DNA of 64,000 nucleotides from Kitasatospora sp. NBC_01266 (GCF_036242395.1 NZ_CP108458.1:3906001-3970000), one strand, 5' to 3'; shown: positions 39,763 through 49,070, counted from the first letter of the stretch. Numbers and translations: made by a program. The notes: generated from the sequence alone by a model not told the origin.

Positions 39763-40037
39763 CTGAAGGACGACTGGTCGGTGGAGTTCGCGCCGCGCCA
39801 GGCGTCCAGGCCCGCCTGGGAGGCGGCCCGGGCCTGCTGGAAGGCGCGGGCCGCCCGATCGGTGGGCGCGGTGTCCAACTGCCGGACCCAGCCCCGGCCC
39901 GCGGTGGCCAGCGCCACACCGACCATGGCCGTGCCCAGCAGTCCGGCCACCGCGCCGACGCCGCCGAGCAGCAGCCCGGCGCCGATCAGCTTGCGGTTGG
40001 GCTGGAACCCTTCGAAGATCTTCTGAGTGGTCGTCAT
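39759..40037 (-). CDS. Small membrane protein of unknown function
   Basis: 92 residues from ATG 40037. After MTTTQKIFEGFQPNRK comes one or two glycine-rich membrane segments (LIGAGLLLGGVGAVAGLLGTAMVGVALATA), then an amphipathic helix with RAARAFQQARAASQAGLDAW. Not recognised beyond a generic actinobacterial membrane protein. Its TAA is built from the right-hand TTAG of the IS, so the protein ends exactly as before insertion (SSFS). Confidence 0.75.
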   Translation of the reverse strand: MTTTQKIFEGFQPNRKLIGAGLLLGGVGAVAGLLGTAMVGVALATAGRGWVRQLDTAPTDRAARAFQQARAASQAGLDAWRGANSTDQSSFS

Positions 40038-40406
40038 ACCGCCCACCATCGGCGAGGCGGTCGCCACCCGCACGCCGGACGGGTCCGACCGGGCGTCAGC
40101 CGGTCGCCGCCGTTGCCCCCGGCCACCCGGCGCCGCACCTGTCGCCGCACCTGTCGCCGCGCTCGCCGCCTTGCTCGGCGCCGCCTCGAACGAATGAATG
40201 CCTGCTGGGCGCGGTTGACCGACCGCCTCGGGTGACCTGGGCCACAGTGGCGCGCAATGCGCCGAACGTGCCACCGTCACCGGCTCTTTGACCACCGTTT
40301 CCCGACCGGTGTATACGTTCCGGCGCCGGGCCAGGCATACTGGCGATGTCGGGCGGGTCCGTCCGGCCCAGCAACCGCGAGAAAACCGAAGGGACCGGTG
40401 GTCAGG
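40038..40406. other. 369-base intergenic region before tatA
   Basis: Divergent region between the 92-aa membrane protein and tatA. It holds two 12-base repeats with CACCTGTCGCCG (about 40136-40160) and the promoter candidate at 40288-40317. No other gene is supported: open frames here lack GC-rich third positions. Confidence 0.6.
40288..40317 (+). promoter_or_regulatory. Sigma-70-like promoter for tatA
   Basis: TTGACC at 40288-40293 and TATACG at 40312-40317 with an 18-base spacer, about 90 bases upstream of the tatA start. Good match to housekeeping (HrdB) promoters. Confidence 0.6.
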
Positions 40407-40682
40407 ATGTTCCGCAACGGTCTGGAGCCCTGGCACCTCCTGGTGGTGCTGGCTATCGTCATCCTCCTGTTCGGCTCCAAGAAGCTCCCGGAGATGGCCC
40501 GCGGGCTCGGCAAGTCCATGCGCATCCTGAAGGCCGAGACCAAGGCCATGCGCGAGGACGACGCCCCGGCCGCCGACACCGGCACGGCGAACTCGACCGC
40601 CACCGAGCAGGAGCGCCCGGCGGTGGCCCCGGTCAACGTCACCAAGTCCGACGAGACCACCCGGACGAACACCACCGCCTGA
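40407..40682 (+). CDS. tatA: Sec-independent translocase protein TatA
   Basis: 91 residues from ATG 40407 (GTG 40398 possible). One N-terminal membrane helix ([35 protein letters not shown] in sequence) with the FG-x-KKLPE hinge and an amphipathic helix are the TatA/TatE signature; the acidic, Thr-rich tail is soluble. It would form the pore for folded proteins with twin-arginine signals. No tatC is near, so this is a solitary, probably additional copy. Confidence 0.92.
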   Translation: MFRNGLEPWHLLVVLAIVILLFGSKKLPEMARGLGKSMRILKAETKAMREDDAPAADTGTANSTATEQERPAVAPVNVTKSDETTRTNTTA

Positions 40683-40694
40683 TCGGCTTTCGCA

Positions 40695-40732
40695 GCCCCT
40701 GACGCGCCCTCCGAGGAGCGTGCGTCAGGGGC
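40695..40732 (+). terminator. Terminator hairpin after tatA
   Basis: 11-bp exact arms GCCCCTGACGC (40695-40705) and GCGTCAGGGGC (40722-40732), starting 13 bases after the tatA stop. Confidence 0.85.
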
Positions 40733-40873
40733 TTCGCCATGCCCGGGGCCGACCGCGCGAGCGAGCGACCGGCGATCCGCGCGCCGGGGGCGGCCAGGCG
40801 GCCCTCATCGACTGGCTGTCCGCTATGTCCTGGTATCTGCTGTTCTGACAGCGGATACCGGAGGTGGCAGCGG

Positions 40874-42115
40874 ATGGCCAGTGCGCTGGAGCGCCCACGG
40901 CGCAGGTGGCGGTCGGCCCTGGCCGCCGTGCTGATCGTGCTCGCCGCCGTGCTCGCCCCGCTGGGCATCCTCTCCGTCTGGGTGAAATCACAGCTCACCG
41001 ACACCGACCGCTACCTGGCCACGGTCGCCCCGCTCGCCCACAACCCGGCGGTGCAGGCCGCCGTCACCAACCGGGCGACCGACGCGATCATGCAGGAGAT
41101 CCCGGTCGGCTCGCTGCTGAACGGACTCTCCCCGAACGACCAGTCGGTGCTCGGCGGCCTGCTCGGCCAGCTCGGCGGCACGCTGAACGACGGGCTGACC
41201 GGGTTCGTCCACGGCCAGGTGGCCCAGGTGGTGGAGAGCGACGCGTTCGCCGCCGTCTGGCTGGCGGTCAACCGCACGGCGCACGACTCGCTGAACCGGG
41301 CGCTGACCGGGCAGGGCGGCGGCGCGGTGCAGATCACCGGGAACACCGTGACGCTCGATCTGGCGCCGCTGATCGACCAGGTCAAGACCGGCCTGGTGGA
41401 CAACGGGCTGAGCATCGCCGCGAGCCTGCCCACCGTGCACACCTCCTTCGTGCTGGTCAGCTCCGACACCGTCGGCGACGTGCGGACCGGGTTCCGGGTG
41501 CTCCAGGTGGCCGGGTTCTGGGTACCGGTGGTGGCCCTGCTGGCGGCGGCGGCCGGGGTGCTGCTGGCGGCGAACCGGCGGCGGGCACTGGTCGGCGCGG
41601 CGCTGGGCGTCGCGGCCGGCGCGCTGGCGCTCGGGATCGGGGTGGACGTCTTCCGGGCCGTCTACCTGGACGGGCTGAGCGCCGGGGTCGACCAGGACGC
41701 GGCCGGCGCGATCTACGACGCGCTGGCCCGCTTCCTGCGCGAGACGGTCCGCACCGTGGTCGTGCTCGGGGTGCTGGTGGCGATCGCCGCCTGGCTGACC
41801 GGGCCGGGGCGCCGGGCCCGGGTGGTCCGCAGCCTGTGGCGGGCGGGGCTGGGCGCGGTGCGGCAGACAGGCGAGCGGCTGGGGCTGCGGCTCGGTGCGA
41901 CCGGGCGGTTCACCCACCGGCACAAGGCCCGGCTGGAGTGGAGCGCGGTGCTGCTGGCGGTGCTGGTCCTGCTGCTCTGGGGCTACCCGACGGCGGGCGT
42001 GGTGCTGAGCCTGGCGGTCGCGCTGCTGGTGGTGCTCGCGGTGCTGGAGTTCCTGGACGAGCCGGACGACACCCCGGGCGCCGACGAGGCGGTCAGACCG
42101 GAACCTCCATCGTGA
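40874..42115 (+). CDS. Integral membrane protein of unknown function
   Basis: 413 residues from ATG 40874 (GGAGGTGGCAG upstream). One N-terminal membrane helix (ALAAVLIVLAAVLAPLGILSVWV), then a large extracytoplasmic domain (about 40-205; TDTDRYLATVAPLAHNPAVQAAVTNRATDAI), then two helices, another near TVVVLGVLVAIAAWL, a basic loop and two C-terminal helices. The TDTDRYVxTVxPLxxxPxVQ pattern is common in conserved actinobacterial membrane proteins without known function. Its end overlaps the histidine kinase gene by 23 bases (convergent). Confidence 0.85.
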   Translation: MASALERPRRRWRSALAAVLIVLAAVLAPLGILSVWVKSQLTDTDRYLATVAPLAHNPAVQAAVTNRATDAIMQEIPVGSLLNGLSPNDQSVLGGLLGQLGGTLNDGLTGFVHGQVAQVVESDAFAAVWLAVNRTAHDSLNRALTGQGGGAVQITGNTVTLDLAPLIDQVKTGLVDNGLSIAASLPTVHTSFVLVSSDTVGDVRTGFRVLQVAGFWVPVVALLAAAAGVLLAANRRRALVGAALGVAAGALALGIGVDVFRAVYLDGLSAGVDQDAAGAIYDALARFLRETVRTVVVLGVLVAIAAWLTGPGRRARVVRSLWRAGLGAVRQTGERLGLRLGATGRFTHRHKARLEWSAVLLAVLVLLLWGYPTAGVVLSLAVALLVVLAVLEFLDEPDDTPGADEAVRPEPPS

Positions 42116-43349
42116 CCAGCCAGCCGGTCGGCGTCGGACCGGCCTCCGTGGCACCGCCGACCCGCTCGATCCGCTCGCGCATCCCCCGCAGGCCGTTGCC
42201 GCCGCCACCGCTCACCCGGGCCGCCGCCGTGCCGACGCTGTTCGCGACGGTGAGCCGGACCTGGTCGGCGCGGTAGTCCAGGAGCACCTCGGCGGGCGCC
42301 CCGCCGGCGTAGCGGGCCACGTTGGTGAGCGCCTCCTGCACCCCCCGGTAGAGCGCGAACTCGGCCTGCGGCTCGCCCGGTCGAGCCGTGCCCCGGACCT
42401 CGAAGGCGATCTCGACCCGCAGGTCCCGGCCGCTGCGCTCGACCAGCGCGGCGAGGTCCGTCAGCCCCGGCAGCCGGTCACCGCGCAGCGCGCCGACGGC
42501 GTGCCGGGCCTCGACCAGGCCCTCCCTGGTCAGCTCGACCGAACGGCCGATGATCTGCTGGAGCAGCGGGGCCACCTGCTCGCGCTCGGCCAGCGTGCGG
42601 GCCGCCGCCAGCTGGATGGCCAGCGCCGAGAGCGACTGGGCCAGCACGTCGTGCAGCTCGCGCGCGATCCGGGCCCGCTCGGCCTCGGCCGCCGCGCTGG
42701 TCTCCGCCTCCCGCGCGTCGGCCAGCTCGGCGAGCAGCAGTTCGGTGCGCTCGTGGCTCTCCCGACTGAGCCGCAGCAGCCGGGCGGTGACGGCCAGCAC
42801 CACGCAGAGCAGCACCGCGGAGCCGATCGTCACCAGCGGTTGGTCGACCGTCAGCCCCAGGATGACGGCCAGTCCGAGCGTCGTGCCCCCGCCGAGGAGC
42901 AGCGCGTTGCGCTCGTCGAGCCGGATGAAGCAGGTCATCACGACGCCGGAGACCGGTAGCGCGTTGAGGGCGCCGGGCTCCACGACGGTGAGCAGCAGCG
43001 CGCTGACCGCGCTCAGGCCGAGCAGCGGCAGCAGGGCCCGGTCGGTCCGCGCCGGGTGGATCCGGCCGACCGGCGCCAGCGGGACGGCGAAGCCGAGCAG
43101 CGCCAGGCTGACGACCAGTCGGCGCCCGGTCAGACCCGGCGGAACCGAGTTCGTCCAGGCCATGACGGCGACGGCGGCCAGCAGCAGCCAGCCCAGCTGG
43201 CGCAGCCGGGCCACCTGGCCGCCGCGCCGGCACTCGGCCTCGGCTATCACGCGGGCGACCCGCTCACTCACCATGCGCCGCAGCATATTGCCGGTCGGTC
43301 CAAGGGAGGTGACCTGCACGGTGACCAGCCGTGCGGTCGCGACTGACAT
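42093..43349 (-). CDS. Sensor histidine kinase (HisKA_3 type), orphan
   Basis: 418 residues from ATG 43349 (ATG 43286 possible). Six membrane segments occupy about residues 45-190; the DesK/NarX-type dimerization helix ARIARELHDVLAQSLSALAIQLAAAR carries the phospho-acceptor His, and the ATPase domain has EALTNVARYAGGAPAEV (N box) and GGNGLRGMRERIERVGG (G box). No response regulator is adjacent, which is unusual for this class. Two CAGCTGA direct repeats (43361, 43386) lie in its promoter. Confidence 0.92.
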   Translation of the reverse strand: MSVATARLVTVQVTSLGPTGNMLRRMVSERVARVIAEAECRRGGQVARLRQLGWLLLAAVAVMAWTNSVPPGLTGRRLVVSLALLGFAVPLAPVGRIHPARTDRALLPLLGLSAVSALLLTVVEPGALNALPVSGVVMTCFIRLDERNALLLGGGTTLGLAVILGLTVDQPLVTIGSAVLLCVVLAVTARLLRLSRESHERTELLLAELADAREAETSAAAEAERARIARELHDVLAQSLSALAIQLAAARTLAEREQVAPLLQQIIGRSVELTREGLVEARHAVGALRGDRLPGLTDLAALVERSGRDLRVEIAFEVRGTARPGEPQAEFALYRGVQEALTNVARYAGGAPAEVLLDYRADQVRLTVANSVGTAAARVSGGGGNGLRGMRERIERVGGATEAGPTPTGWLVTMEVPV

Positions 43350-43491
43350 CGAGTGAACGGCAGCTGAAAGGCCTTCCCTTCATCTCAGCTGACATGCCAC
43401 TCTTCGCATGCCGAGAACCGCCCGGCGACACGAGGTGTCGTCAAGCCGACGGACGGCGTTCCGATATGGATCACCCTGGGGGGAACCACCG

Positions 43492-44151
43492 ATGACCACC
43501 GAGATCTACTTCACCAACAACCACCGGGATCTGTGCGAACAGTACGGGACCGGCGCGGGTTTCCAGTTCGAGTTCAACTGCCAGCGCTGCCAGGACACCT
43601 GGCGATCGCCGTACGAGGCGTTCACCACCGGGCGGGCGGCCGGCTGGATCAGCAAGGGCGTCGGCGCCGCCTGGAACATGCTGGGCGGCAGCGGCAACAC
43701 CATCTCGAACGCCGCCGACGGCCTGGCGGGGGCGAGTTGGGGCCATGCCAAGGACGCGGCCTTCGAACGGGCGATCGTCAACGCTCAGGGCCACTTCCAC
43801 CGCTGCGCCCGGTGCACCCAGCACGTCTGCGACCTGTGCTGGAACCCGGCCCAGGGCCTGTGCCAGGGCTGCGCCCCCGACACGGCGGCCGAGGCCGAGG
43901 CGGCCCGCCGGCGCGGGCTGAACGAGGAGGTCGCCCAGCGCGCCTACACGGCGGGCCAGCAGGCCGGCCAGGGCTACGACGTGGCCACCGAGCGGCAGTT
44001 GGTCTGCCCGCAGTGCAACGCCGAGACGCACGGCGGGGCGTTCTGCGCGGGCTGCGGCTTCAAGCTGGCCACGCCCGGCAGTTGCGGCTCCTGCCAGCAG
44101 TCGGTGCCGGACGGCGCGGCCTTCTGCCCGGGTTGCGGCGCCCGGCAGTAG
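43492..44151 (+). CDS. Multi zinc-ribbon protein
   Basis: 219 residues from ATG 43492 with GGGGGGAA upstream. Starts TTEIYFTNNHRDLCEQYG, then paired cysteines: CQRCQDTW (about 30), CARC and CDLC (about 103-114), CQGC, and near the C-terminus CPQC, CAGCG, CGSC and CPGCG, i.e. two or more treble-clef/zinc-ribbon units. The middle (GKGVGAAWNMLGGSGNTISNAADG) is a Gly/Ala-rich possible membrane-inserting helix. Close to zinc-ribbon proteins of unknown role in streptomycetes. Stands alone, not in an operon. Confidence 0.82.
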   Translation: MTTEIYFTNNHRDLCEQYGTGAGFQFEFNCQRCQDTWRSPYEAFTTGRAAGWISKGVGAAWNMLGGSGNTISNAADGLAGASWGHAKDAAFERAIVNAQGHFHRCARCTQHVCDLCWNPAQGLCQGCAPDTAAEAEAARRRGLNEEVAQRAYTAGQQAGQGYDVATERQLVCPQCNAETHGGAFCAGCGFKLATPGSCGSCQQSVPDGAAFCPGCGARQ

Positions 44152-44389
44152 CCGAAGCACGCGCTGCGGGCCCGCGGATCACCCCCGGGCCCGCGGTGCG
44201 TACTTCGTCGCGGACCGTCCCGCCACCCCGTTCGCGCCACCCGGGCGAAGGCCGTGGGCACGCCCCCCAGTGGGGTCCCGCCACCGCCGACGGACAGTCA
44301 AGGGTCGCAAGGGTCTGGTTGCGGCGACCGCCCGGCGCCTAGGCTTGCGGGCATTACCGCTGGTCCAGGGCGGGAGAGGAGATCGGCCT

Positions 44390-45094
44390 GTGCGCGTCGG
44401 GGAGTTGAGTCGGCAGACCGGGGTCCCGGTACCCACCATCAAGTTCTACCTGCGCGAGGGGCTGGTCCCGGCCGGTGAGCTGACTTGCCCGAACCAGGCG
44501 CAGTACGACCAGCGACACATCCGGCGGCTCAGACTGGTGCGCGCGCTGCTGGAGGTCGGCGGGCTCTCGATAGCCGCCGCCCGCGAGGTGCTCGGCACAC
44601 TGGACGGGCCCGAGGTGTCGCTGCCCGACACCCTGGGCATCGCGCGGCGGGCGGTCACCCCGGCCTGCGGCACCACCACGGAGCCGACCGGCCGGGCCGG
44701 GGACGCCGCTCGGCACACCGCCGCCCGGCAGGCCCCCGGAGCACCGGACCCCGCCGGGCAGGCGGCACTCGACGCGGCGGCCGCCTGGGTGGCCGGGCGC
44801 GGCTGGCAGGTGCGGCCGGGCGGCCCGGCCTGCGCCTCGCTCGCGCAGCTGATCCGCACCCTGCACGAGCTCGGTCGGCCCGACCTGCTCGATCTGCTCG
44901 ACGAGTACGCGGCGGCCGCCGAGCAGTTGGCGATGGCCGAGCTGGCGCTGGTGGGCCGGCGCGCGGACCCGGACGGGCGGCTGGAGGGCGCGGTGCTCGG
45001 CACGGTACTGGGCGACGCGCTGCTCGCCACCCTGCGGCGGCTGGCCCAGGAGGACGCCTCGCGGCGGGCCTTCACCGTGCCCGCTTCATCGTGA
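44390..45094 (+). CDS. MerR family transcriptional regulator
   Basis: 234 residues from GTG 44390 with GGGAGAGGAGA upstream. The winged helix is VGELSRQTGVPVPTIKFYLREGLVPAGE then QAQYDQRHIRRLRLVRALLEVGGLSIAAAREVL. The C-terminal effector part (helical, with ELGRPDLLDLLDEYAAAAEQLAMAELALV) resembles antibiotic- or stress-responsive MerR proteins. No cysteine sensor pattern. Stop is 8 bases from the convergent kinase gene. Confidence 0.9.
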   Translation: MRVGELSRQTGVPVPTIKFYLREGLVPAGELTCPNQAQYDQRHIRRLRLVRALLEVGGLSIAAAREVLGTLDGPEVSLPDTLGIARRAVTPACGTTTEPTGRAGDAARHTAARQAPGAPDPAGQAALDAAAAWVAGRGWQVRPGGPACASLAQLIRTLHELGRPDLLDLLDEYAAAAEQLAMAELALVGRRADPDGRLEGAVLGTVLGDALLATLRRLAQEDASRRAFTVPASS

Positions 45095-45101
45095 CGTTGC
45101 G

Positions 45102-46805
45102 TCAGTTCCCCGCGTCGTCACCGTTGTTGTTCCCGCTGTCACCGTTGCCGTTGCCGCCGTTGCCGTTGCCGCCGTTGCCGTTGCCGCCGTTGTCCACGCT
45201 GCTGTTGTCCACGCCGCTGTTGGCGTTGGCGTTGGCGTTACTGCCGGCGCCGCCGTCCTGGCCGTTCAGCGAGCCGATGATCGAAGTGAGCTGACGCTGC
45301 CAGCCCTCGGTGGTCTGCGCGTCCACCGTGTGCTTCTTGGCCAGGTCGCGGACCTGCTTCTGCGCCGCCTTCAGGGCCTGCACCGCGTCCTGCGGGTGGC
45401 CGGCGTTGGCCGCCGCCGCGGCGACATCCAGCGTGTGCAGCAGCGGAGCCTGCCGCTCCTTCGGCATCGGGGCGGCGGCCATCTCGGTGCGCAGCTCGCC
45501 GATCGCGGCCACCGGGGTCGCCGCACCCCCCACCGGGGCCGGGGTCGGCCTGCCCGGCGTGAACGACTGGCCGGGCGTGCTGCCCGCCGCGGGGACCCCG
45601 GCCGTGCTGCCGACCGCCGAGCCGGCGGCGGGCGGCTTGCTGCTCCCCGTCGAGGAGGAGTCGGCGAAGGCCAGCACGCCGACCACGCCCACCACCGCGA
45701 GGACGGCGACGCCGAGCACCCACGCCACGGTGCGGCGCGGGCGCCGGGCGGGAGCGGCGAGGTCGTCGCCCTCGCCCTGGTCGTGGCGGTCGTCCGGGCG
45801 GCCGTCGAAACCGTTGCCCGGGTAGGCGGCCTGCGCGGCCATCACCGAGGTGGGCGCGGCCCCGCCGCGGAACGGCGGCGGCTCGGGTATCGGGCCCGTC
45901 ATCGGGGGCAGCATCGTGGTGCGGTCGCCGCCGGTCCCCGGTGCGGGCGTGGCCAGCAGCTCCGCCGTGCGGTCCACCGCTCCCGCCACGGTCACCGCCG
46001 CGAGCAGCTCGGCCCGCGCGGCGCCCGCGTTGGCCGGCCGGTCCGCCGGACGCTTGGCCAGCATCCGCGCCACCACCCGGTCGACCGTGGGCGGCACGTC
46101 GGGGCGGCGCAGGCTGACCAGCGGCGCCTCCTCGGTGACCTGCATGAACGCGGTCGCCACCGGCGTGTCGGCGGTGAACGGCGGCTCCCCGGTGAGCATC
46201 TCGGTGAGCACACAGCCCAGCGCGTAGAGGTCGGTGCGCCCGTCCACCTCGCCCGCGGTGGCCTGCTCGGGCGACAGGTAGGCGGCGGTGCCGAGCACGG
46301 TGGCGGTCTGGGTCAGCTGCTGCCCGCCCGACGAGGCGCGGGCGATGCCGAAGTCGACGACCTTGACCCCGCCGTCGTCGGTGATCATCACATTGGCGGG
46401 CTTGATGTCCCGGTGCACCAGGCCGGCCGCGTGCGCGACCTCCAGCGCCTCGCACATCGCCGCCGCGATCCCGACCGCCCGCTCGACCGGCAGCGGGCCC
46501 TGCTCGGCCAGCACCGAACTCAGCGACCGGCCCCGGATCAGCTCCATCACGATGTACGGAGAGCCGCCGTCCATCCCGGAGTCGAAGACCATGGCGATCC
46601 GCGGGTGCACCAGCATCGCGGCGTGCTGGGCCTCGCGGCTGAACCGCTCGGCGAACCTCGGGTCGTCGGCCAGCGCGTTGTTGAGCACCTTGACCGCCAC
46701 CGGCCGGCCGAGCACCCGGTCCATGCCGTGGTAGACGGTGGCCATGCCGCCCATGCCGAGGATCCCGACCAGCTCATAACGGCCGTTCAGTGCTCGTCCG
46801 ATCAC
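45102..46805 (-). CDS. Membrane-anchored Ser/Thr protein kinase
   Basis: 567 residues. The Hanks-type kinase domain (1-265) has GMGGMATVYHG (P-loop), VAVKVL (Lys), HRDIKPANVMI (catalytic loop), DFGIA (metal) and APE-like SPEQ. A Pro-rich juxtamembrane region leads to one membrane helix (VAWVLGVAVLAVVGVVGVLAF, about 345-365). The outside part has no PASTA repeats: a Ser/Pro linker, a helical domain (LLHTLDVAAAAANAGHPQDAVQALKAAQKQV) and an Asn/Gly repeat tail. Likely signals from the cell surface; substrate unknown. Confidence 0.94.
   Translation of the reverse strand: MIGRALNGRYELVGILGMGGMATVYHGMDRVLGRPVAVKVLNNALADDPRFAERFSREAQHAAMLVHPRIAMVFDSGMDGGSPYIVMELIRGRSLSSVLAEQGPLPVERAVGIAAAMCEALEVAHAAGLVHRDIKPANVMITDDGGVKVVDFGIARASSGGQQLTQTATVLGTAAYLSPEQATAGEVDGRTDLYALGCVLTEMLTGEPPFTADTPVATAFMQVTEEAPLVSLRRPDVPPTVDRVVARMLAKRPADRPANAGAARAELLAAVTVAGAVDRTAELLATPAPGTGGDRTTMLPPMTGPIPEPPPFRGGAAPTSVMAAQAAYPGNGFDGRPDDRHDQGEGDDLAAPARRPRRTVAWVLGVAVLAVVGVVGVLAFADSSSTGSSKPPAAGSAVGSTAGVPAAGSTPGQSFTPGRPTPAPVGGAATPVAAIGELRTEMAAAPMPKERQAPLLHTLDVAAAAANAGHPQDAVQALKAAQKQVRDLAKKHTVDAQTTEGWQRQLTSIIGSLNGQDGGAGSNANANANSGVDNSSVDNGGNGNGGNGNGGNGNGDSGNNNGDDAGN
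45142..45191. repeat. 15-bp tandem repeats coding the kinase's GGNGN tail
   Basis: Units CCGTTGCCGTTGCCG at 45142, 45157 and 45172, with a partial fourth to 45191. In frame they give repeated Gly-Gly-Asn-Gly-Asn in the extracellular C-terminus. Confidence 0.9.
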
Positions 46806-46917
46806 TGGTCCCGCTCCTCACACTCCATCGGCCGGGCACCCGCGCGCCCGGCACCCGCGCCATGATCCGGCATCACTGCGACGCTCCCCCAGCGGGGTCA
46901 CCGCCGAGGGTATCGGC

Positions 46918-46932
46918 GGTTGCCCGGCAACC
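46918..46932. promoter_or_regulatory. GGTTGCC-C-GGCAACC palindrome between kinase and ABC genes
   Basis: Exact 7-bp arms with a single-base centre in the 287-base divergent region, 112 bases upstream of the kinase start. May be an operator; nothing else in the region is recognisable. Confidence 0.4.
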
Positions 46933-47092
46933 GGGAGTCCAGCGACTGGAACGGTCCACGGACCGCCGAGGGCGACTGCTAGCGTGCGAGTCCCGACGCG
47001 GGCGCCCGGTGCGGACACCCGGTGAGTACGGACGTGGGTTCGCGCCGCCCGGTTGCCCTCGTTCGTCACGACCGCCGAGGAGCGCGCCCCCG

Positions 47093-47920
47093 ATGACCGC
47101 CGCCACCGACCCCGCACCGCACGGCCCGCTGCTGCACGCCGAGGACGTCGACGTGGTGCGCGACGGCCGCCATCTGCTGCGCGCCATCTCGCTGACCATC
47201 GAACCCGGCGAACACTGGGCCGTACTCGGGGCCAACGGGGCCGGCAAGAGCACCCTGCTCGGCCTGCTCGGCGCCGTCTCGCACCCCACCCGGGGTGTGG
47301 TGCGGGTGCTCGGCCGGCAGTTGGGCCGGGTGGACATCCGGGAACTGCGCGCGCACCTGGGCCATGTGAACCCCCGCCATCCGCTGCGCTCGCCACTGAC
47401 CGTGCGCGAGGTGGTGCTGACCGGCCTGACCAACAGCATCGAGCCCGAGCTGCGGCGCCAGCCCAGCACCGAACAGGTGCGGCACGCCGAGGAGTTGATC
47501 GCCACCCTCGGCATGAGCCGCCGGATCGAGGCCCCCTGGACCACCCTCTCGCAGGGCGAGCGCGGCCGGACCCTGATCGCCCGCGCCCTGATGCCCCAGC
47601 CGCGCCTGCTGCTGCTCGACGAGCCCGCCACCGGGCTCGATCTGACCGCCCGCGAGCAACTGCTCAGCAGCCTGGACGAGTTGCGCGAACAGCACCCGCA
47701 GCTGGCCAGCGTGCTGGTCACGCACCACCTGGAGGAGCTGCCCAGCAGCACCACGCACGCCCTGCTGCTGCGCGAGGGCGAGTGCGTGGGGCGCGGGCCG
47801 GCCGCCGAGACCATCACCACCGAGCTGGTCAGCGCCTGCTTCGACCACCCGATCAGGATCACCCGGGAGGACGGCCGGTGGGCCGCACGGGCGGCTCGGC
47901 GGGCTACCGCCGTGCGCTGA
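47093..47920 (+). CDS. ABC transporter ATP-binding protein
   Basis: 275 residues from ATG 47093. Motifs: LGANGAGKSTLLGLL (Walker A), LSQGERGRTLIARAL (signature), LLLLDEPATGLDL (Walker B) and VTHHLEELPSSTTHALLL (H loop and D loop region). The overall form is like ModF/YlmA-type ATPases, cytosolic single domain. No permease gene is beside it, so the membrane partner must be elsewhere, or it acts as a regulatory ABC protein. Confidence 0.92.
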   Translation: MTAATDPAPHGPLLHAEDVDVVRDGRHLLRAISLTIEPGEHWAVLGANGAGKSTLLGLLGAVSHPTRGVVRVLGRQLGRVDIRELRAHLGHVNPRHPLRSPLTVREVVLTGLTNSIEPELRRQPSTEQVRHAEELIATLGMSRRIEAPWTTLSQGERGRTLIARALMPQPRLLLLDEPATGLDLTAREQLLSSLDELREQHPQLASVLVTHHLEELPSSTTHALLLREGECVGRGPAAETITTELVSACFDHPIRITREDGRWAARAARRATAVR

Positions 47921-48079
47921 TCGCCGTGCACTGATTTTCGGCACGATTCCCCCCTCAGGGTGTCATTTCGTGCGCGGTGTCTGGCCAGGCGCTTAACGCG
48001 GAAGTAACTTACTGGCCAGTTCCCTCGGCGCACCCCCACGCGCCGTTCGCGTACCTCCTACCCCACCCGGAGGACAGCC

Positions 48080-49036
48080 ATGTCCGGAACACCTCTGCGC
48101 TCCACCCTGCCCAGAACCGGCCTGCCCAGAACCGGCTTCGGCCGCCGCCTCACCTCGCTGGCCCTCGGCTGCGGCCTGCTCGGTGCCGCGCTGGCCGGCG
48201 CCGCCGCCCCCGCCCAGGCCGCCACCCGTGGCGCCACCGACCCGATCGCCGCCGCCCAGGCGCTGGCCGCCCCCGGCGTGCCCGGGGCCAACAACTGGTC
48301 CTGCCACCCGAGCGCGGCCCACCCGCGCCCGGTCGTGCTGGTCCACGGCACCTTCGCCAACGGCTCGGTCAACTGGCTGACCATCGCCCCCGCACTGGCC
48401 TCCGACGGCTACTGCGTCTACGCCCTCACCTACGGCACGATGCCGAACGTGCCGGTGCTCGCGGCGATCGCCCCGGTGGCCGACTCCGCCCAGCAGTTGG
48501 CCACCTTCGTGGACGGCGTGCTGGCGGCGACCGGCAGCGGCCAGGTCGACATCGTCGGCCACAGCCAGGGCGGCATGATGCCGCGCTACTACCTGAAGTT
48601 CGACGGTGGCGCGGCCAAGGTGCACACCCTGGTCGGCCTCGCGCCGAGCAACCACGGCACCACCCTGGACGGCCTCACCACGCTGGCCCAGTCCTTCCCC
48701 GGCGCCCAGGCCGTGGTCAGCTCCGCCTGCCCCGCCTGCGCGGACCAGGAGGTCGGCTCGGCCATGCTCCAGCAGCTCAACGCGGGCGGCGACACCATGC
48801 CGGGCGTCGACTACACCGTGATCGCCACCGAGGACGACGAGGTGGTCACCCCCTACACCTCGCAGTTCCTCAGCGGTCCGAACGTGGAGAACGTGACGGT
48901 CCAGCAGCTCTGCCCGCTCAACCACCCCGACCACGTGCTGATGGCCGTCGACCTGGTGGTGCTGCACGAGGTCCGGCACGCGCTCGACCCCGCCGAGGTG
49001 GGCGAGGCGAACTGCTCCGCCAACCTGACGGGCTGA
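48080..49036 (+). CDS. Secreted lipase (triacylglycerol lipase, alpha/beta hydrolase)
   Basis: 318 residues; ATG 48080 preceded by GGAGGACAGCC. Signal peptide with basic start (FGRRLTSLALGCGLLGAALAGAAAPAQA), and a 15-base duplication (48107-48136) that gives LPRTG twice in front of it. Mature enzyme: VVLVHGTFANGS (oxyanion loop), VDIVGHSQGGMMPRYYL (nucleophile Ser), EDDEVVTP (acid) and NHPDHVLM (His). Matches Streptomyces class 2 lipases/esterases with paired Cys (SACPAC, CSAN). The gene ends before a strong terminator. Confidence 0.93.
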   Translation: MSGTPLRSTLPRTGLPRTGFGRRLTSLALGCGLLGAALAGAAAPAQAATRGATDPIAAAQALAAPGVPGANNWSCHPSAAHPRPVVLVHGTFANGSVNWLTIAPALASDGYCVYALTYGTMPNVPVLAAIAPVADSAQQLATFVDGVLAATGSGQVDIVGHSQGGMMPRYYLKFDGGAAKVHTLVGLAPSNHGTTLDGLTTLAQSFPGAQAVVSSACPACADQEVGSAMLQQLNAGGDTMPGVDYTVIATEDDEVVTPYTSQFLSGPNVENVTVQQLCPLNHPDHVLMAVDLVVLHEVRHALDPAEVGEANCSANLTG

Positions 49037-49070
49037 CCCCCGGGCCTGCCTGACGGGCCGTCCTGGCCCG

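Noticed and set aside
40407..40682. A complete tat operon
   Set aside because: Only TatA is present; flanking genes are a small membrane protein and an unrelated membrane protein.
44259..44285. Another copy of the Streptomyces interspersed repeat (CCCCCCAGTGGGGT), and a similar one near 46884
   Set aside because: Only half of the element is recognisable; could be chance in GC-rich DNA.
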